From positions 124,001 to 188,000 of the forward strand of contig NZ_JACHWS010000003.1 in NCBI RefSeq assembly GCF_014191505.1: a stretch of 64,000 nucleotides of DNA, written 5' to 3'. This DNA is from Hoyosella altamirensis (GTDB lineage: Bacteria; Actinomycetota; Actinomycetes; Mycobacteriales; Mycobacteriaceae). A program made the position numbers and the translations under genes. Positions 38,388 through 49,669 of this stretch are shown one piece after another. The notes beneath the pieces were generated by a model. That model was given only the letters and a program-made list of their open reading frames with translations, made no database searches and was not told where the DNA came from. How positions within the stretch are numbered: position 1 is the stretch's first letter; each line of letters starts with the position of its first letter.

Positions 38388-41300
38388 TCAGTCGCGCGGC
38401 TTCTCGCGCATCTCGTAGACCTCGATGACGTCGTCGACCTTGATGTCTGAGTACGAGAGGGTGAGACCACACTCGAAGCCCTCGCGGACCTCAGTGACGT
38501 CGTCTTTCTCTCGACGCAGGGTTTGGATCGACATCGTCTCAGCGACGACTGCGTTGTCTCGAAGGAGCCTCGCCTTGGCGTTGCGGCGCACGACACCTGA
38601 CTGGACCATGCAGCCCGCGATGAGACCGATCTTGGACGACTTGAAGATCGCACGGATCTCCGCGCGCCCAAGCTCAACCTCTTCGTAGATCGGCTTGAGC
38701 ATGCCCTTGAGAGCCTTCTCGATCTCGTCGATCGCCTGGTAGATCACCGAGTAGTACCGGATCTCCACGCCTTCGCGGTTAGCAAGCTCGGTAGCTTTAC
38801 CCTCAGCCCGGACATTGAACCCGATGATGATGGCGTTCGATGCCGATGCGAGGTTGACGTTGGTCTCGGTCACGCCACCGACACCGCGGTCGATCACGCG
38901 AAGTTCGACCTCATCACCAACGTCGATGCCCAGAAGCGCCTCTTCGAGGGCCTCCACCGTTCCGGAGTTATCGCCCTTGAGGATGAGGTTCAGCTGATGA
39001 GTTTCCTTCAGTGCTGAATCGAGATCCTCGAGACTGATCCGTTTCCGGCTCTTCGCCGCCAGCGCATTGCGCTTGCGTGCGTTGCGCCGGTCAGCGATCT
39101 GCCGGGCGATTCGATCCTCGTCCACAACGAGGAGGTTGTCGCCCGCACCAGGCACAGACGTAAAGCCAATGACCTGGACGGGACGCGAAGGCAGCGCCTC
39201 GTTAACGTCGTGACCGTTCTCGTCGAGCATTCGCCGCACGCGGCCATATGCATCGCCAGCGACGATCGAGTCGCCAACACGCAACGTGCCGCGCTGGATG
39301 AGGACTGTCGCAACAGGTCCGCGGCCACGGTCGAGGTGGGCTTCGATCGCGACACCCTGTGCGGGCATGTCCGGGTTGGCCCGCAGATCCAGTGTGGCAT
39401 CTGCGGTCAGGAGGACCGCTTCGAGCAGCGCGTCGATGTTGAGACCCTGCTTCGCCGAAATCTCGACGAACATGGTTTCGCCACCGTATTCCTCGGCAAC
39501 AAGACCGTACTCGGTCAGCTGCTGACGAATCTTGTCCGCGTTAGCTCCCTCGACATCGATCTTGTTCACCGCGACCACGATCGGGACATCAGCGGCCTGC
39601 GCGTGGTTCACCGCTTCAACGGTCTGCGGCATCACACCGTCATCCGCCGCGACCACGAGGATTGCCACATCCGTCGCCTTGGCACCACGGGCACGCATCG
39701 CGGTGAACGCTTCGTGACCCGGGGTGTCAATAAAGGTGATGAGACGCTTGACACCTTCAAGATCGGACTCGACCTGGTAGGCACCGATGTGCTGAGTGAT
39801 GCCACCGGCTTCACCTTCACGCACATTCGTCTTACGGATCGTGTCAAGCAGTCGCGTCTTACCGTGATCGACGTGACCCATGACGGTCACCACCGGCGGC
39901 CGCTGCTCGAGATCTTCTTCCTCGCCATCGTCCTCCCCATAGGAAAGATCGAAGGACTCGAGGAGTTCCCGGTCCTCGTCCTCAGGACTGACGACCTGAA
40001 CGTTGTAGTTCATCTCGCCACCGAGGAGCTCGAGAATCTCGTCGCTCACCGACTGTGTTGCCGTCACCATCTCGCCGAGATGGAATAGCGCTTGCACCAA
40101 GGCTGACGGGTTCGCATCGATCTTCTCAGCGAAGTCAGCAAGTGACGCGCCACGTGCTAGCCGCACCGTCTCGCCGTTGCCCCGTGGCAAACGAACGCCG
40201 CCGACGCTGGGCGCCTGCATTGAATCGTATTCCTGGCGCTTCTGACGCTTCGACTTCCGTCCCCGGCGCGGAGCACCACCTGGACGGCCGAATGCACCTG
40301 CGGCACCGCCGCGGCCACGGCCACCCCCACCGGGGCGACCGCGGAAACCGCCCGGCGCGCCACCGGGGGCACCTCCTGGGGCGCCGCCGCCACCTGGAGC
40401 ACCGGCACCCGCGGCAGGAGCGCCGCGGAATCCACCGCGACCGCCACCACCGCCGCCGCCGCCGGGACCGCCACCTGGGCGCCCCGGCCGCGCACCGGCG
40501 GCTCCACCACCTGGGCGAGGTGCCCGTGAAGGCATCTGTCCCGGAGTTGGACGCGACGGCATTGAGCCGGGACTAGGGCGTGACGGCATCTGGCCTGGAG
40601 ATGGACGTGGTCCGCCCTGACCTGCTGGAGGACGACCGGTTCCGCCGGGAGCTGGCCGCCCACCGCCTGGCGCGGGACGCGCGTTCGGGCGTGACGGCAT
40701 CTGGCCAGGAGTTGGCCGTGGTCCGCCCTGACCTGCTGGAGGACGACCGGTTCCGCCGGCGGGCGGCCGGGGTGCGGGCCGGCCTGCGCTCGGCGCGGGC
40801 CGCGGCGGAGGTGCGTCACTAGGAGCGCTGAACGGATTGTTCCCAACGCGCGGTGCGCGCTGGCCGCCCGGTTTAGGTGCGCCCGGTCGCGGGGCACCTG
40901 GTGCGGGAGCACCTGGCGCAGCGTCACTGGGGGCACTCGGCGCGCTGGCTGCTGGAGCCTCAGGCGCGGCGGGTGCTGAACTGGCTGCGGCGGGACGAGG
41001 CTGTCCTGGCTTGGGCCCACCGGCACTGTCGCCTGGCTTCGGCCCACTTGGTGCCGGTTTCCCGGCATCTAGTGGCGCTGCAGGCTGCACAGGTGCGGCT
41101 GCCGCAGGTGCCTCAGGGGCTGCCTTCGGCGCTGCCGCAGGTCCGGGCTTGGGACCAGGTTTGGCGGCTTCCTCACCGCTGGGCTTCGGAGCAGGCCTGG
41201 CACCGCCGGGTTTAGCCGGTTTGCCGGGCGTCTTTGCAGGCGCAGCAGATTCTTTGGGTGACGCAGCCTGAGTCGAGTACGCCTCACGCAGCCGACGGGC

Positions 41301-41444
41301 AACGGGGGCTTCGACGGTTGACGAGGCGGACTTGACGAACTCGCCTTGTTCTTTGAGTTTGGCCAGAAGTTCTTTACTTGTGACCGTATGTCCTGATGTG
41401 CTGAGCTCTTTCGCTAGCTCGTGCACGCGGATCTTGCCTGGCAC
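38388..41444 (-). CDS. infB: Translation initiation factor IF-2
   Basis: 1018 residues from the GTG at 41444, which has GAGGAG 5-6 nt upstream. N-terminal IF2N fold ([20 protein letters not shown]), then a very long Pro/Gly/Ala/Arg-rich linker at about 65-390, a second IF2N motif near 440, and the G domain from about 520 with [16 protein letters not shown] and NKID. Domains for fMet-tRNA binding follow. It brings initiator tRNA to the 30S subunit. Linkers of this sort are usual in actinobacterial IF-2, though this one is long. Confidence 0.97.
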   Translation of the reverse strand: MPGKIRVHELAKELSTSGHTVTSKELLAKLKEQGEFVKSASSTVEAPVARRLREAYSTQAASPKESAAPAKTPGKPAKPGGARPAPKPSGEEAAKPGPKPGPAAAPKAAPEAPAAAAPVQPAAPLDAGKPAPSGPKPGDSAGGPKPGQPRPAAASSAPAAPEAPAASAPSAPSDAAPGAPAPGAPRPGAPKPGGQRAPRVGNNPFSAPSDAPPPRPAPSAGRPAPRPPAGGTGRPPAGQGGPRPTPGQMPSRPNARPAPGGGRPAPGGTGRPPAGQGGPRPSPGQMPSRPSPGSMPSRPTPGQMPSRAPRPGGGAAGARPGRPGGGPGGGGGGGGRGGFRGAPAAGAGAPGGGGAPGGAPGGAPGGFRGRPGGGGRGRGGAAGAFGRPGGAPRRGRKSKRQKRQEYDSMQAPSVGGVRLPRGNGETVRLARGASLADFAEKIDANPSALVQALFHLGEMVTATQSVSDEILELLGGEMNYNVQVVSPEDEDRELLESFDLSYGEDDGEEEDLEQRPPVVTVMGHVDHGKTRLLDTIRKTNVREGEAGGITQHIGAYQVESDLEGVKRLITFIDTPGHEAFTAMRARGAKATDVAILVVAADDGVMPQTVEAVNHAQAADVPIVVAVNKIDVEGANADKIRQQLTEYGLVAEEYGGETMFVEISAKQGLNIDALLEAVLLTADATLDLRANPDMPAQGVAIEAHLDRGRGPVATVLIQRGTLRVGDSIVAGDAYGRVRRMLDENGHDVNEALPSRPVQVIGFTSVPGAGDNLLVVDEDRIARQIADRRNARKRNALAAKSRKRISLEDLDSALKETHQLNLILKGDNSGTVEALEEALLGIDVGDEVELRVIDRGVGGVTETNVNLASASNAIIIGFNVRAEGKATELANREGVEIRYYSVIYQAIDEIEKALKGMLKPIYEEVELGRAEIRAIFKSSKIGLIAGCMVQSGVVRRNAKARLLRDNAVVAETMSIQTLRREKDDVTEVREGFECGLTLSYSDIKVDDVIEVYEMREKPRD

Positions 41445-41629
41445 TACTCTCCTCACTAGTGAGGCCGAGCGGTGTCAGGTTCCGCACGACCTCGGGTTAT
41501 CGCGGATGGTTACTCATCGCGGGTACTTCATGGTCTGCTCATAAGTGCTCGTGCCTACCCTTCTCGCAGGTCATGCTTCATGATTCGCGCGCGCTCCAGC
41601 CGTTACAGCTGAGCTGACAGTTCAGCAGC

Positions 41630-41974
41630 CTAGCTGAGATGCCCGCCGCAAGTCTCCTCACTGACATGAGCGCCGCTCGCCAAAATGATGCTAGCGAGCG
41701 CTGCCACGTCAGTCTCACCCGACACTCGAAGTGCTCGACCAAACGCTCGTCGCTTCTCCGCCTTAGCCAGACACCTCGGGTCGAGGTGCAACCATGCACC
41801 CCGGCCTGGCATCCGCCGGTGCGGATCGGGAAGAACAGTGATGCGAGATGAATCGCCCCGCTGCGCCACGACCCTTAGCAGATCAGCGGCTAACGCTCGG
41901 CGCCGACACCCCACGCAAGTCCGGACCGGTGCTGCCGGTCGCGGGTACGTTTCGGAAATCGAGCGGATACTCAC
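41630..41974 (-). CDS. ylxR: YlxR/DUF448 RNA-binding protein
   Basis: 114 residues. The signature RTCVGCRRRALAADLLRVV and GRGAWLHLDPRCL are present, with three cysteines kept. It lies between nusA and infB as usual. The start GTG at 41974 is not well supported by a ribosome site; a later start is possible. There are 185 bp to infB, with no gene in it and only weak short dyads. Known in other bacteria to influence transcription and RNase P; role here is inferred. Confidence 0.9.
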   Translation of the reverse strand: MSIRSISETYPRPAAPVRTCVGCRRRALAADLLRVVAQRGDSSRITVLPDPHRRMPGRGAWLHLDPRCLAKAEKRRAFGRALRVSGETDVAALASIILASGAHVSEETCGGHLS

Positions 41975-42097
41975 GTTGAACCACCCAACACTCTACCGCG
42001 AATTCAGATTGCGCGTTAACCGCCCTGGTGGCGGCACGCCATGCGTCGCTTTGAGCTGCGACGGCGTGGCGCGTTCCTGCGAACCGCCGCGCGTCAG

Positions 42098-43111
42098 CTA
42101 TCTATTGGATTCGCCAGCAACGGAGTCACTAGCGTCGCTTCGAATGTCGATACGCCACCCGGTCAGGCGCGCCGCGAGGCGCGCGTTCTGACCTTCCTTG
42201 CCGATCGCGAGCGAGAGCTGGAAATCGGGCACAACCACCCGGGCTGCCCGCGCGGCGAGATCGACGATGGAAACGGAGACCACACGCGATGGCGACAGCG
42301 CGTTTGCGACAAACTTCGCCGGATCGTCGTCATAGTCGATGATGTCGATCTTCTCACCGGCCAGTTCGCTCATCACGTTGCGCACCCGCTGCCCCATCGG
42401 TCCGATGCATGCACCCTTCGCGTTCAGGCCGGGCACGTGCGAGCGAACCGCGATCTTTGACCGATGCCCTGCCTCGCGCGCTACCGCGACAATCTCCACT
42501 GAGCCGTCTGCGATCTCCGGGACTTCCAGTGCGAACAGCTTCCGGACGAGGTTTGGATGAGTTCGTGACAGCGATATCTGAGTACCGCGCGGGGTGCGTG
42601 AGACGCCTACGACATAGCACTTCAGGCGGACGCCGTGCTCATAACTCTCGCCTGGAACTTGCTCCGCGGACGGCAGTACGCCCTCGGTCTTGCTGATGTC
42701 GCTGCCGATCCGCACGATAACGAGCCCTCGGGCGTTCGCGCGTGTATCCCGCTGGACAACGCCGCCGACGATCTCGCCCTCATGAGTGGCGACCTCTCCG
42801 TACGTCCTATCATTCTCAGCGTCGCGGAGACGCTGCAAGATGACTTGCCGGGCCGTGGTGGCCGCGATGCGGCCGAAACCCTCAGGCGTATCGTCCCACT
42901 CTGCAACGAGGTTCCCCTCCTCGTCGTACTCACACGCAATAACGCTGACGATTCCTGTCTTACGGTCGATATCGATCCGCGCGTGCGGCTGGTGGCCCGC
43001 CGTGTGCCGATATGCCGTCAGCAACGCCGTCTGGATGGCTTCAATGACGGTGTCAACGGGGATGCCCTTGTCATCCTCGATCGCGCGCAGGGCCGAGATA
43101 TCGATGTTCAC
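42098..43111 (-). CDS. nusA: Transcription termination/antitermination protein NusA
   Basis: 337 residues: N-terminal RNA-polymerase-binding domain, S1 domain ([20 protein letters not shown]), KH1 ([20 protein letters not shown]) and KH2 ([20 protein letters not shown]). Actinobacterial NusA lacks the acidic C-terminal repeats of E. coli, which fits this length. Its start overlaps rimP by 4 bp. Confidence 0.97.
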   Translation of the reverse strand: MNIDISALRAIEDDKGIPVDTVIEAIQTALLTAYRHTAGHQPHARIDIDRKTGIVSVIACEYDEEGNLVAEWDDTPEGFGRIAATTARQVILQRLRDAENDRTYGEVATHEGEIVGGVVQRDTRANARGLVIVRIGSDISKTEGVLPSAEQVPGESYEHGVRLKCYVVGVSRTPRGTQISLSRTHPNLVRKLFALEVPEIADGSVEIVAVAREAGHRSKIAVRSHVPGLNAKGACIGPMGQRVRNVMSELAGEKIDIIDYDDDPAKFVANALSPSRVVSVSIVDLAARAARVVVPDFQLSLAIGKEGQNARLAARLTGWRIDIRSDASDSVAGESNR

Positions 43112-43665
43112 TTGTTTCGCTCCTTATGTCCGCCGCCAGCTCCACCCGCACCCTGCACCCCTTGTGCGAGTTGAACCTCCCGTGGATCTGGCTCCGAGAA
43201 CTCTACCTGCACGACGGCTTTCCCAATCTCCGCCAGTGCCACCACTCGGACCTGCGGACCTGGTTTACCAGGCACGACAATTTCAACGCTCTGCGGGTCC
43301 GGCTCAGGAATGAGAGCACCGACACGGCCGCGAACCGCTTTGCCGTTAACCGTCATCTGCACTTTCCGGCCCCTGGCGCGGCGCCAGTGGCGTGGCGCCG
43401 TCAGCGGACGATCAACCCCAGGCGAGGTGACTTCCAATACGTACGGCGCCTCTCCAAAGGTGTTAGCCGCATCGAGGACCTCGGAAATCTCGCGGCTCAA
43501 CGTCGCCAGCGCATCAATATCCGGCCTCGAATCCGCGTCCACGACCACCGAGATCATGCTGCGTTTCCCTGCGGGAGCGACACGAACCTCTTCGAGGTCA
43601 AGTCCGCGCCGCTCCACATGGGGAGCCACAATTCCGACCACGTCTTCCCGGGACGGCACCGGCAT
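43108..43665 (-). CDS. rimP: Ribosome maturation factor RimP
   Basis: 185 residues. The two RimP domains are visible: [33 protein letters not shown], and [14 protein letters not shown] with the following RNA-binding SH3-like domain. Needed for 30S maturation. It heads the rimP-nusA-ylxR-infB run and is coupled to nusA by 4 bp. The C-terminus is a glycine-rich tail. The operon promoter should lie in the 111 bp to the divergent lipoprotein gene. Confidence 0.94.
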   Translation of the reverse strand: MPVPSREDVVGIVAPHVERRGLDLEEVRVAPAGKRSMISVVVDADSRPDIDALATLSREISEVLDAANTFGEAPYVLEVTSPGVDRPLTAPRHWRRARGRKVQMTVNGKAVRGRVGALIPEPDPQSVEIVVPGKPGPQVRVVALAEIGKAVVQVEFSEPDPREVQLAQGVQGAGGAGGGHKERNK

Positions 43666-43776
43666 GTATGCACCCTTCGCCTCGATGTTGATGTTTCGCG
43701 CGTTCCAGCGTCACGTGAGCATCCTCGCACCCCGTGGCCACCTAGCTTAACGCGCCAGTGATGGCAGGATGATCGT

Positions 43777-44736
43777 GTGCACGACGCAGAGGAGTTCCCC
43801 GGCCTGTCTCGCCGAGCTGTTTTCCAGGTCACAGCATTACTCCTGGCGGGCGCCGTCATCCCCGGTTGCGCCACCGAGATCAGCGAGCCCGAGCCAGACC
43901 CCCTCATCGCGCAGCGTGAACTCGCCTTGCGCGACGCTCGCGCGGCAGCGGCGCAGGATTTTTCTGACACCGAGTGGGCCGCCGCCGTCGCTGACCAGCG
44001 TGCGGCACACGCGACTGCTCTCGATACGGAAATCCGTCGGCTTGCGCGGCCCAGCACCGATACCGCTGAAACTGAATCCGGCGACGGCGAGCCCGATGGC
44101 GGAGCCGCGCCCGTCAGCACCACCGAACTTGAGGCGTACCTGGAGGACAGCTCCCGTTCGGCGCGCGATGCAGTGTCGGCCCTTATTGGCTACAGGGCTG
44201 GGCTGCTGAGTTCAGTAAGCGCGAATTGTGCGACATATTTCGCTCTTGCCACTGAGCAGTCTCCGCCCGCTGCGTCAGTGCCGGATGCCCTCGCCATCGC
44301 CGGCGATCCAGGGTTGGATTCGCTGCGCACGGCACTCGAACGCGAGCACGCGGCAGTATTCAGCTACGGGGTTGTGGCTGCGTTCAGCCTTTCCGAGCGG
44401 CGCGAGTTCACTGCGGCCGGGGCCGAGGAGCACCGCGCACGTCGCGACGCTGTGTCGGGGCTGCTTGCTCGCGCTGGCGGCGAGATACCGTTGGCTGCCC
44501 CTGCTTACGAGCTCCCCGTGAATGTGGACTCACCAGTGACCGCGGCGGAACTGGCGGTCTTTGCGGAGCAGGAGTGCGCGGCAGCCTGGCGTGCCGTGAC
44601 TGAACGGGCTGACAACGGCGATTTGCGGGAGTTCAGCGTTGGCGCGCTCACCGAGTGCGCGCTGCGCACCGCACGGTGGCGCGGTGTGCTCGGTGCCGCG
44701 CCCATTCCGGATCCCTTTCCTGGCGAGCTGGTCTAG
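43777..44736 (+). CDS. DUF4439 ferritin-like lipoprotein
   Basis: 319 residues. The start GTG at 43777 leads to a Tat-like or lipoprotein signal (LSRRAVFQVTALLLAGAVIPGCAT, with cysteine after VIPG). A variable helical region comes next, and residues 180-319 form a four-helix ferritin-like domain with EREHAAVFSYG, AEEHRARRDAV and EQECAAAWR, whose Glu and His residues could hold a di-metal site. Orthologues sit divergently from rimP in mycobacteria (Rv2844 area). Function unknown; binding of metal is inferred. Confidence 0.83.
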   Translation: MHDAEEFPGLSRRAVFQVTALLLAGAVIPGCATEISEPEPDPLIAQRELALRDARAAAAQDFSDTEWAAAVADQRAAHATALDTEIRRLARPSTDTAETESGDGEPDGGAAPVSTTELEAYLEDSSRSARDAVSALIGYRAGLLSSVSANCATYFALATEQSPPAASVPDALAIAGDPGLDSLRTALEREHAAVFSYGVVAAFSLSERREFTAAGAEEHRARRDAVSGLLARAGGEIPLAAPAYELPVNVDSPVTAAELAVFAEQECAAAWRAVTERADNGDLREFSVGALTECALRTARWRGVLGAAPIPDPFPGELV

Positions 44737-44751
44737 TAGCTTCCAGCGTGC

Positions 44752-45441
44752 CTACGTGACGAGTGCAATGGCGAAACCATCCCATCCCTTGGATCCCACT
44801 GTCTGAATCGCGGTAGCCGTGAGCCGCGGATGTCGCCCGATCGCTTCGAGACCGCGTCGCACTCCTATCGCGGCCGCGTCAGCAGAGTCCGGATTGAGGA
44901 TGGCACCGTGCCACACCGCGTTGTCCAGTATCAAAACCGCACCTGGCCGCGCGAGTTCGACAGCGGCATCGATGTAGGCCGGAATGTTCTCTTTATCGGC
45001 GTCGATAAAGATGAGATCGAACGGTTCCGCACCAGAGCTCCTGAGATCGGCCAGCGTGTCGAGCGCTGGACCCACCCTGATTTCAGCTCGATCAATGAGT
45101 CCAGCTGCTGTGATGCTCTCGGCAGCCACCTCCGCGTGGCGCGCTTCCAGTTCGAGCGAGACAACGGTGCCACCCGGCTGAATACCGCTGGCCAGCCAAA
45201 TCGTGCTGTAGCCGCCCAGGGTCCCAATCTCTAGCACCCGTCGGGCGTGCGTCATCTGCACGAGAAGCTCCAGGAGCTTGCCGTGGTTCGGCATCACCTC
45301 GATGCGGGGCATCCCCGCGTCGTCAGCGCGCTCGATGGCCGCACGGCGGCTGCTCGCTTCCGGAACCAGTGTTTCGGTCAGGAACTCCTCGACAGCGTCG
45401 AAGTCCGTCTGCGTACCCGGAGGATGATCGTTAATCGCCAT
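44752..45441 (-). CDS. Class I SAM-dependent O-methyltransferase (family 3)
   Basis: 229 residues from the ATG at 45441. The SAM-binding motif VLEIGTLGGYSTIWLA and FDLIFIDADKENIPAYI, followed by LILDNAVWHGAI, place it with the catechol/caffeoyl-CoA O-methyltransferase group that uses a divalent metal. The substrate is unknown. It lies 14 bp downstream of proS on the same strand and probably shares its transcript. Confidence 0.88.
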   Translation of the reverse strand: MAINDHPPGTQTDFDAVEEFLTETLVPEASSRRAAIERADDAGMPRIEVMPNHGKLLELLVQMTHARRVLEIGTLGGYSTIWLASGIQPGGTVVSLELEARHAEVAAESITAAGLIDRAEIRVGPALDTLADLRSSGAEPFDLIFIDADKENIPAYIDAAVELARPGAVLILDNAVWHGAILNPDSADAAAIGVRRGLEAIGRHPRLTATAIQTVGSKGWDGFAIALVT

Positions 45442-45455
45442 AGCCCGATCATGCC

Positions 45456-47204
45456 TCAAGACAGTTTTGTCAGCTCCGAAACGACTTCCGCAGCGGTCAC
45501 TTCTCTGCTCTCACCGGTGATGCGATCCCGGATCTCGACCAGGCCGTTCGCCCAGCCCCGCCCCACGACGGCGACCCGCGGAATGCCAAGCAGCTCGGCG
45601 TCCTTGAACTTCACCCCCGGGGAGGCTTTCCGGTCATCGAGGATGACGCGCACGCCCGCCGCATCGAGAGCTGCAGCGATCTCCTCGGCGCCGCTCCACG
45701 CTGCTTCATCCTTATTCGCGATCACGATGTGCACATCTGCTGGTGCCGCTTCGCGCGGCCACCGCAGCCCCTTCTCATCGTGCATTTGCTCCGCGATGAC
45801 GGCTACCAGCCGCGAAACCCCAATTCCGTAGGACCCCATGGTCACCCGTGCGGGCTTGCCGTTCTCGGCGAGGACGTCGAGTTCAAAAGCATTCGCGTAC
45901 TTGCGCCCGAGCTGGAAGATGTGGCCGATCTCGATTCCCCGCGCGGAAACCAAAGTGCCCTTGCCGTCCGGGGAGGTGTCACCGTCACGTACTTCGGCCG
46001 CCTCGATCGTGCCATCTGCTTCGAAGTCCCGGCCGGCAACGAGATCGACAACGTGCTTCCCGTCTTCGTCCGCGCCCGTGATCCAGCGGGTGCCCGCGAC
46101 AACTCGAGGATCCACCAAGAACCGGACTTTGTTGGCGATCAGCGCTTGTGGGCCGATATAACCCTTGACGAGGAACGGGTATTTGGAGAAGTCGTCGAGG
46201 ATCTCGAACTCGGCAGGCGAAATCGCCGCCTCGAGACGCTTCAGATCGACTTCACGGTCGCCCGGGACTCCCACCGCGAGCAATTCCCACTCGCCGCCTG
46301 GCTGCCGCACCCTCACAAGGATGTTCTTCAGTGTGTCCGCTGCGGTCACCGGCCTGCCGAGCCGCTCCGAGACCTCCGGTACACCGTTCGCCCAGTCCAC
46401 GAGTGTTGCGATTGTCGGCGTTCCGGGAGTATCGAACACCTTCGCTGCGGGCAGACCGTCGATTGGATGCGGGGGCGGCGGTGTTGTTGTCACGGCCTCC
46501 ACATTCGCGGCATAGCCGGATTCTGGGCAGCGCACGAAGGTATCCTCACCGAATTCACTCTCAGCGAGGAACTCTTCAGAGGCGCTGCCGCCCATCGCGC
46601 CGGAGGTTGCCGCCACGATGACGTACTTCAGCCCCAGCCGATCGAATATCCGCTGATACGCAACGCGATGCTTCCGGTAGGACTCAGCGAGACCCTCATC
46701 GGTGACATCAAAGGAGTATGAGTCCTTCATGATGAACTCGCGGCCACGGAGAATGCCGGCCCTGGGGCGCTCTTCGTCACGGAATTTTGTTTGGACCTGG
46801 TAAAGGATGACCGGCAGATCCTTGTACGAGGAGTACTCCCCCTTGACTGTCAGCGCGAAGATTTCCTCGTGTGTAGGGCCAAGCAAGTAATCGGCCTTCT
46901 TACGGTCTTTCAGCCTGAACAGTCCGCCCCCGTATTCGGTCCACCGGTTTGTTGCCTCGTACGGTTCCCGCGGCAACAGTGCGGGCAGGGAGATCTCCTG
47001 GCCCCCCATCGCGTCCATCTCTTCCCGCACGACACGCTCGACTTCCCGCAGTACGCGCAATCCGAGCGGCAGCCACGAGTAGATCCCTGGTGCTACGCGG
47101 CGGATGTAGCCCGCGCGCACAAGCAGTTTGTGGCTGGGCACCTCAGCGTCGGCAGGGTCGTCGCGGAGCGTGCGGAGGAAGAGGTGAGACAAACGGGTGA
47201 TCAC
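45456..47204 (-). CDS. proS: Prolyl-tRNA synthetase
   Basis: 582 residues from the GTG at 47204, which matches the family N-terminus ([20 protein letters not shown]); the frame runs on to 47240. Bacterial type with an editing INS domain between motifs 2 and 3: motif 2 region [19 protein letters not shown], motif 3 [10 protein letters not shown], and a C-terminal anticodon domain. There is no clear ribosome site at the GTG, so a leaderless mRNA is possible. It is divergent from yaaA. Confidence 0.96.
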   Translation of the reverse strand: MITRLSHLFLRTLRDDPADAEVPSHKLLVRAGYIRRVAPGIYSWLPLGLRVLREVERVVREEMDAMGGQEISLPALLPREPYEATNRWTEYGGGLFRLKDRKKADYLLGPTHEEIFALTVKGEYSSYKDLPVILYQVQTKFRDEERPRAGILRGREFIMKDSYSFDVTDEGLAESYRKHRVAYQRIFDRLGLKYVIVAATSGAMGGSASEEFLAESEFGEDTFVRCPESGYAANVEAVTTTPPPPHPIDGLPAAKVFDTPGTPTIATLVDWANGVPEVSERLGRPVTAADTLKNILVRVRQPGGEWELLAVGVPGDREVDLKRLEAAISPAEFEILDDFSKYPFLVKGYIGPQALIANKVRFLVDPRVVAGTRWITGADEDGKHVVDLVAGRDFEADGTIEAAEVRDGDTSPDGKGTLVSARGIEIGHIFQLGRKYANAFELDVLAENGKPARVTMGSYGIGVSRLVAVIAEQMHDEKGLRWPREAAPADVHIVIANKDEAAWSGAEEIAAALDAAGVRVILDDRKASPGVKFKDAELLGIPRVAVVGRGWANGLVEIRDRITGESREVTAAEVVSELTKLS

Positions 47205-47264
47205 GAGGAGCCAGACTATCGCGTTTCTCTGACAAAACACGAAAAGGAATAACCGATAAGGTGA

Positions 47265-48014
47265 GTGCCCGTGCTTATCCTGCTTCCGCCGTCCGAGACG
47301 AAGGCCACCGGTGGCGAAGGCCCACCGCTGCGCCTTGATCAGTTGTTCCTGCCTTCGCTGACCAAGGTTCGTGAAACGATTCTCGACGCTCTGGTCACGG
47401 TTTCCGCATCACCGAATGAGGCAGCAGCCGCTCTGAAGCTCGGGCCGAAGCAGCTGGGCGAAATCGAGCACAATAGTGTGCTGCGAAAGGCGCCCACAAT
47501 GGCCGCGATCGAGCGCTACACCGGGGTGCTGTACGACGCTCTCGATGTAGGTTCCATGACTCTCTCGCAGCGTGGACGGGCGAGCGAACGGCTCGCGATC
47601 GGATCTGCGCTCTTCGGCATTGTGGCAGCTGACGACCCGATTCCCTACTACCGCCTGTCGGCAGGGTCCAGGCTTCCCGGTCTCACCTCACTGAGGTCGC
47701 TGTGGCGTCCACTTCTCGGTGACGCGATCCAGCGCGAAGACTCACGCCTCATCGTCGACCTGCGTTCGGGCGGCTATACAGCGCTCGGGCCGGTCGAATC
47801 CGCGATCACCGCGACAGTGCTGACCGAACGGCCGGACGGAACACGCTCAGTCGTCAGTCACTTCAACAAACATCACAAGGGCTTGCTGGCGCGCGCGCTT
47901 GCGATAACTCGATCGGAGCCACGAACAATCCACGCGGTCGCACGAGTCGCGGCGCGGGCGGGTCTCAAGGTAGAAATCGCTGGTGACCGGGAGCTAGTCG
48001 TTCTCACGAGTTGA
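47265..48014 (+). CDS. yaaA: YaaA (UPF0246) family protein
   Basis: 249 residues. Start GTG at 47265 or 47271. [16 protein letters not shown] at the N-terminus and the central [14 protein letters not shown] and [13 protein letters not shown] motifs are the UPF0246 hallmarks. In E. coli YaaA limits free iron and peroxide damage; the actinobacterial member is a distant relative, so the role here is inferred. It ends 2 bp before the convergent MFS gene. Confidence 0.9.
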   Translation: MPVLILLPPSETKATGGEGPPLRLDQLFLPSLTKVRETILDALVTVSASPNEAAAALKLGPKQLGEIEHNSVLRKAPTMAAIERYTGVLYDALDVGSMTLSQRGRASERLAIGSALFGIVAADDPIPYYRLSAGSRLPGLTSLRSLWRPLLGDAIQREDSRLIVDLRSGGYTALGPVESAITATVLTERPDGTRSVVSHFNKHHKGLLARALAITRSEPRTIHAVARVAARAGLKVEIAGDRELVVLTS

Positions 48015-48016
48015 GC

Positions 48017-49630
48017 TCAAAGGCTGGTTGATTCGTTCTGAGCTGAGCCCTGCGCGGCACGGCCCTGGGCGACCTCCGCAGGTGTGAACCGCATCCAGAT
48101 CGCAACAACCACAGTCAGGAGCAACGCAATAACTGAGCTGATCACTAAGGCAAAGAGATAGCCCTCGCCCAGAGCGACAAGCTGCACCTCGTTCATCGCG
48201 CTCGCAGGCCCGGTGGACCCGCCGAGCGACAGAGTGCGTGCCGTTGCCAGCGCACCAACTGCACCCAGGCCCAGCGCGCCACCCAGCGTCTGCGCGACGA
48301 GCGCAATCGCCGTCAACGGGCCAATCTCCGAGGACCTGACACCAGCGACAGCGCAGAGCGTGAGCGGGACAACGCTCATCCCGACACCGGCGCCCACCAT
48401 CACGATTGGCACGAACAGGTCAGGGAAGTAGGACGAATGCTGATCCATTGTCGACGCGTAGGCCAGGCCCGCTGCAACGAGGAGGCCCCCCGTCGCGACC
48501 AGCCAGCGCGGCTGGATGCGCATCGCCAGCTTGGACGCCACTTGCGCTGTGAGGCCAAGCGCGAACGCGAAGGGCACGAAAGAGAGACCCGCTTCGAGCG
48601 GACTGAACAGCAGCACATCCTGGACGAACAGGGCGACGAACACAGCCATACACATGGTGATGGCACCGGCCAGCATGATCGCCACGAATGTGGCGACCCG
48701 GTCCCGGTTACGGAACAGAATGAATGGCAATAGCGGATTCTCTGCCGTGCGCTCCACTGCCAGGAAGGCCGTCAGCAGCAGTACACCAAGCACGAGGGCG
48801 AGGATCACCGGCGCGGAGTTCCACCCGCTCTCCGCGCCGTGCTGCAGGCCGTAGACCAGCGCCGTGCAGCCGGTAGTCGCGAGAATGGCTCCTGGCACGT
48901 CGAGGCTGCGGCGCGGACCCTGAGATTCTGGAAGCGACGTTCGGGCCATGAAGAGGATGAAAGCGCCAACTGGCAGGTTGACCAAGAAGATCCACCGCCA
49001 CGAGATTTCGGTCAGCGCGCCACCCAGCAGCAAACCGGAGACAGAACCGAGGCCGGTCATCATCGCAAAGATGGCGAACGCCTGGTTGCGCACGGGACCT
49101 GGCGCGAACGTGGTGGCGACGAGAGCGAAAGCGGTGGGCGAGGCGACAGCAGCACCTGCCCCTTGCAGAACGCGAGCGGCAATCAGGGTGATGTCCGTCG
49201 TGGCCAGGCCAGCGATCAGCGACGCGACGGTGAACACAGCGACCCCGTACATGAACATCCGCTTGCGCCCGAATGTGTCGCCCAGCCGGCCGCCGAGCAG
49301 CATCAGGCCACCGAAAGCGAGTGCATAACTGGTCACGACCCAGGTTCGGCCGCTATCGCTCAGCGCGAGATCGTCCTGAAGGCGCGCAAGCGCGAGGTTG
49401 ACGACTGTTCCGTCGAGCACGACCATGAGCTGAAGCGCGCTGAGCACGACGATCGCCCAGCCGAGCACTTTGGTCGCGGCAGCTTTCTGAATCACCAGAT
49501 CACTGCCTCCGCCCACGCTGGCCTCCGCTGAATCGGTCCTCCCCTGAGTAGGCCCCAAGGTAGCCGACTTCAAGGATCCAGACCCGTCGGCATCGCTGTG
49601 CCGATATTTTGCTTCTGAGGAAGCATCCAC
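48017..49630 (-). CDS. DHA2-family MFS multidrug exporter, EfpA-like
   Basis: 537 residues, 14 predicted membrane spans. Motif A (GGRLGDTFGRKRMF), motif B (LIAARVLQGAGAA) and motif C (GLGSVSGLLLGG) of drug:H+ antiporters are present, as is MVVLDGTVVNLAL with its conserved Asp in span 1. The GTG start has AAGGAG 8 nt upstream. EfpA (Rv2846c) occupies the same place next to proS and cysG in mycobacteria. The N-terminal 50 residues are a polar cytosolic head. Confidence 0.92.
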   Translation of the reverse strand: MDASSEAKYRHSDADGSGSLKSATLGPTQGRTDSAEASVGGGSDLVIQKAAATKVLGWAIVVLSALQLMVVLDGTVVNLALARLQDDLALSDSGRTWVVTSYALAFGGLMLLGGRLGDTFGRKRMFMYGVAVFTVASLIAGLATTDITLIAARVLQGAGAAVASPTAFALVATTFAPGPVRNQAFAIFAMMTGLGSVSGLLLGGALTEISWRWIFLVNLPVGAFILFMARTSLPESQGPRRSLDVPGAILATTGCTALVYGLQHGAESGWNSAPVILALVLGVLLLTAFLAVERTAENPLLPFILFRNRDRVATFVAIMLAGAITMCMAVFVALFVQDVLLFSPLEAGLSFVPFAFALGLTAQVASKLAMRIQPRWLVATGGLLVAAGLAYASTMDQHSSYFPDLFVPIVMVGAGVGMSVVPLTLCAVAGVRSSEIGPLTAIALVAQTLGGALGLGAVGALATARTLSLGGSTGPASAMNEVQLVALGEGYLFALVISSVIALLLTVVVAIWMRFTPAEVAQGRAAQGSAQNESTSL

Positions 49631-49669
49631 GGTCCGGGCTCCTTAGTGTCGTAAACGGCATCTCCTTGA

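Noticed and set aside
40157-41271. Long open frames on both strands across the infB linker
   Set aside because: They come from the GC-rich Pro/Gly/Ala/Arg repeat of IF-2; they share its composition, have no domains, and no ribosome sites.
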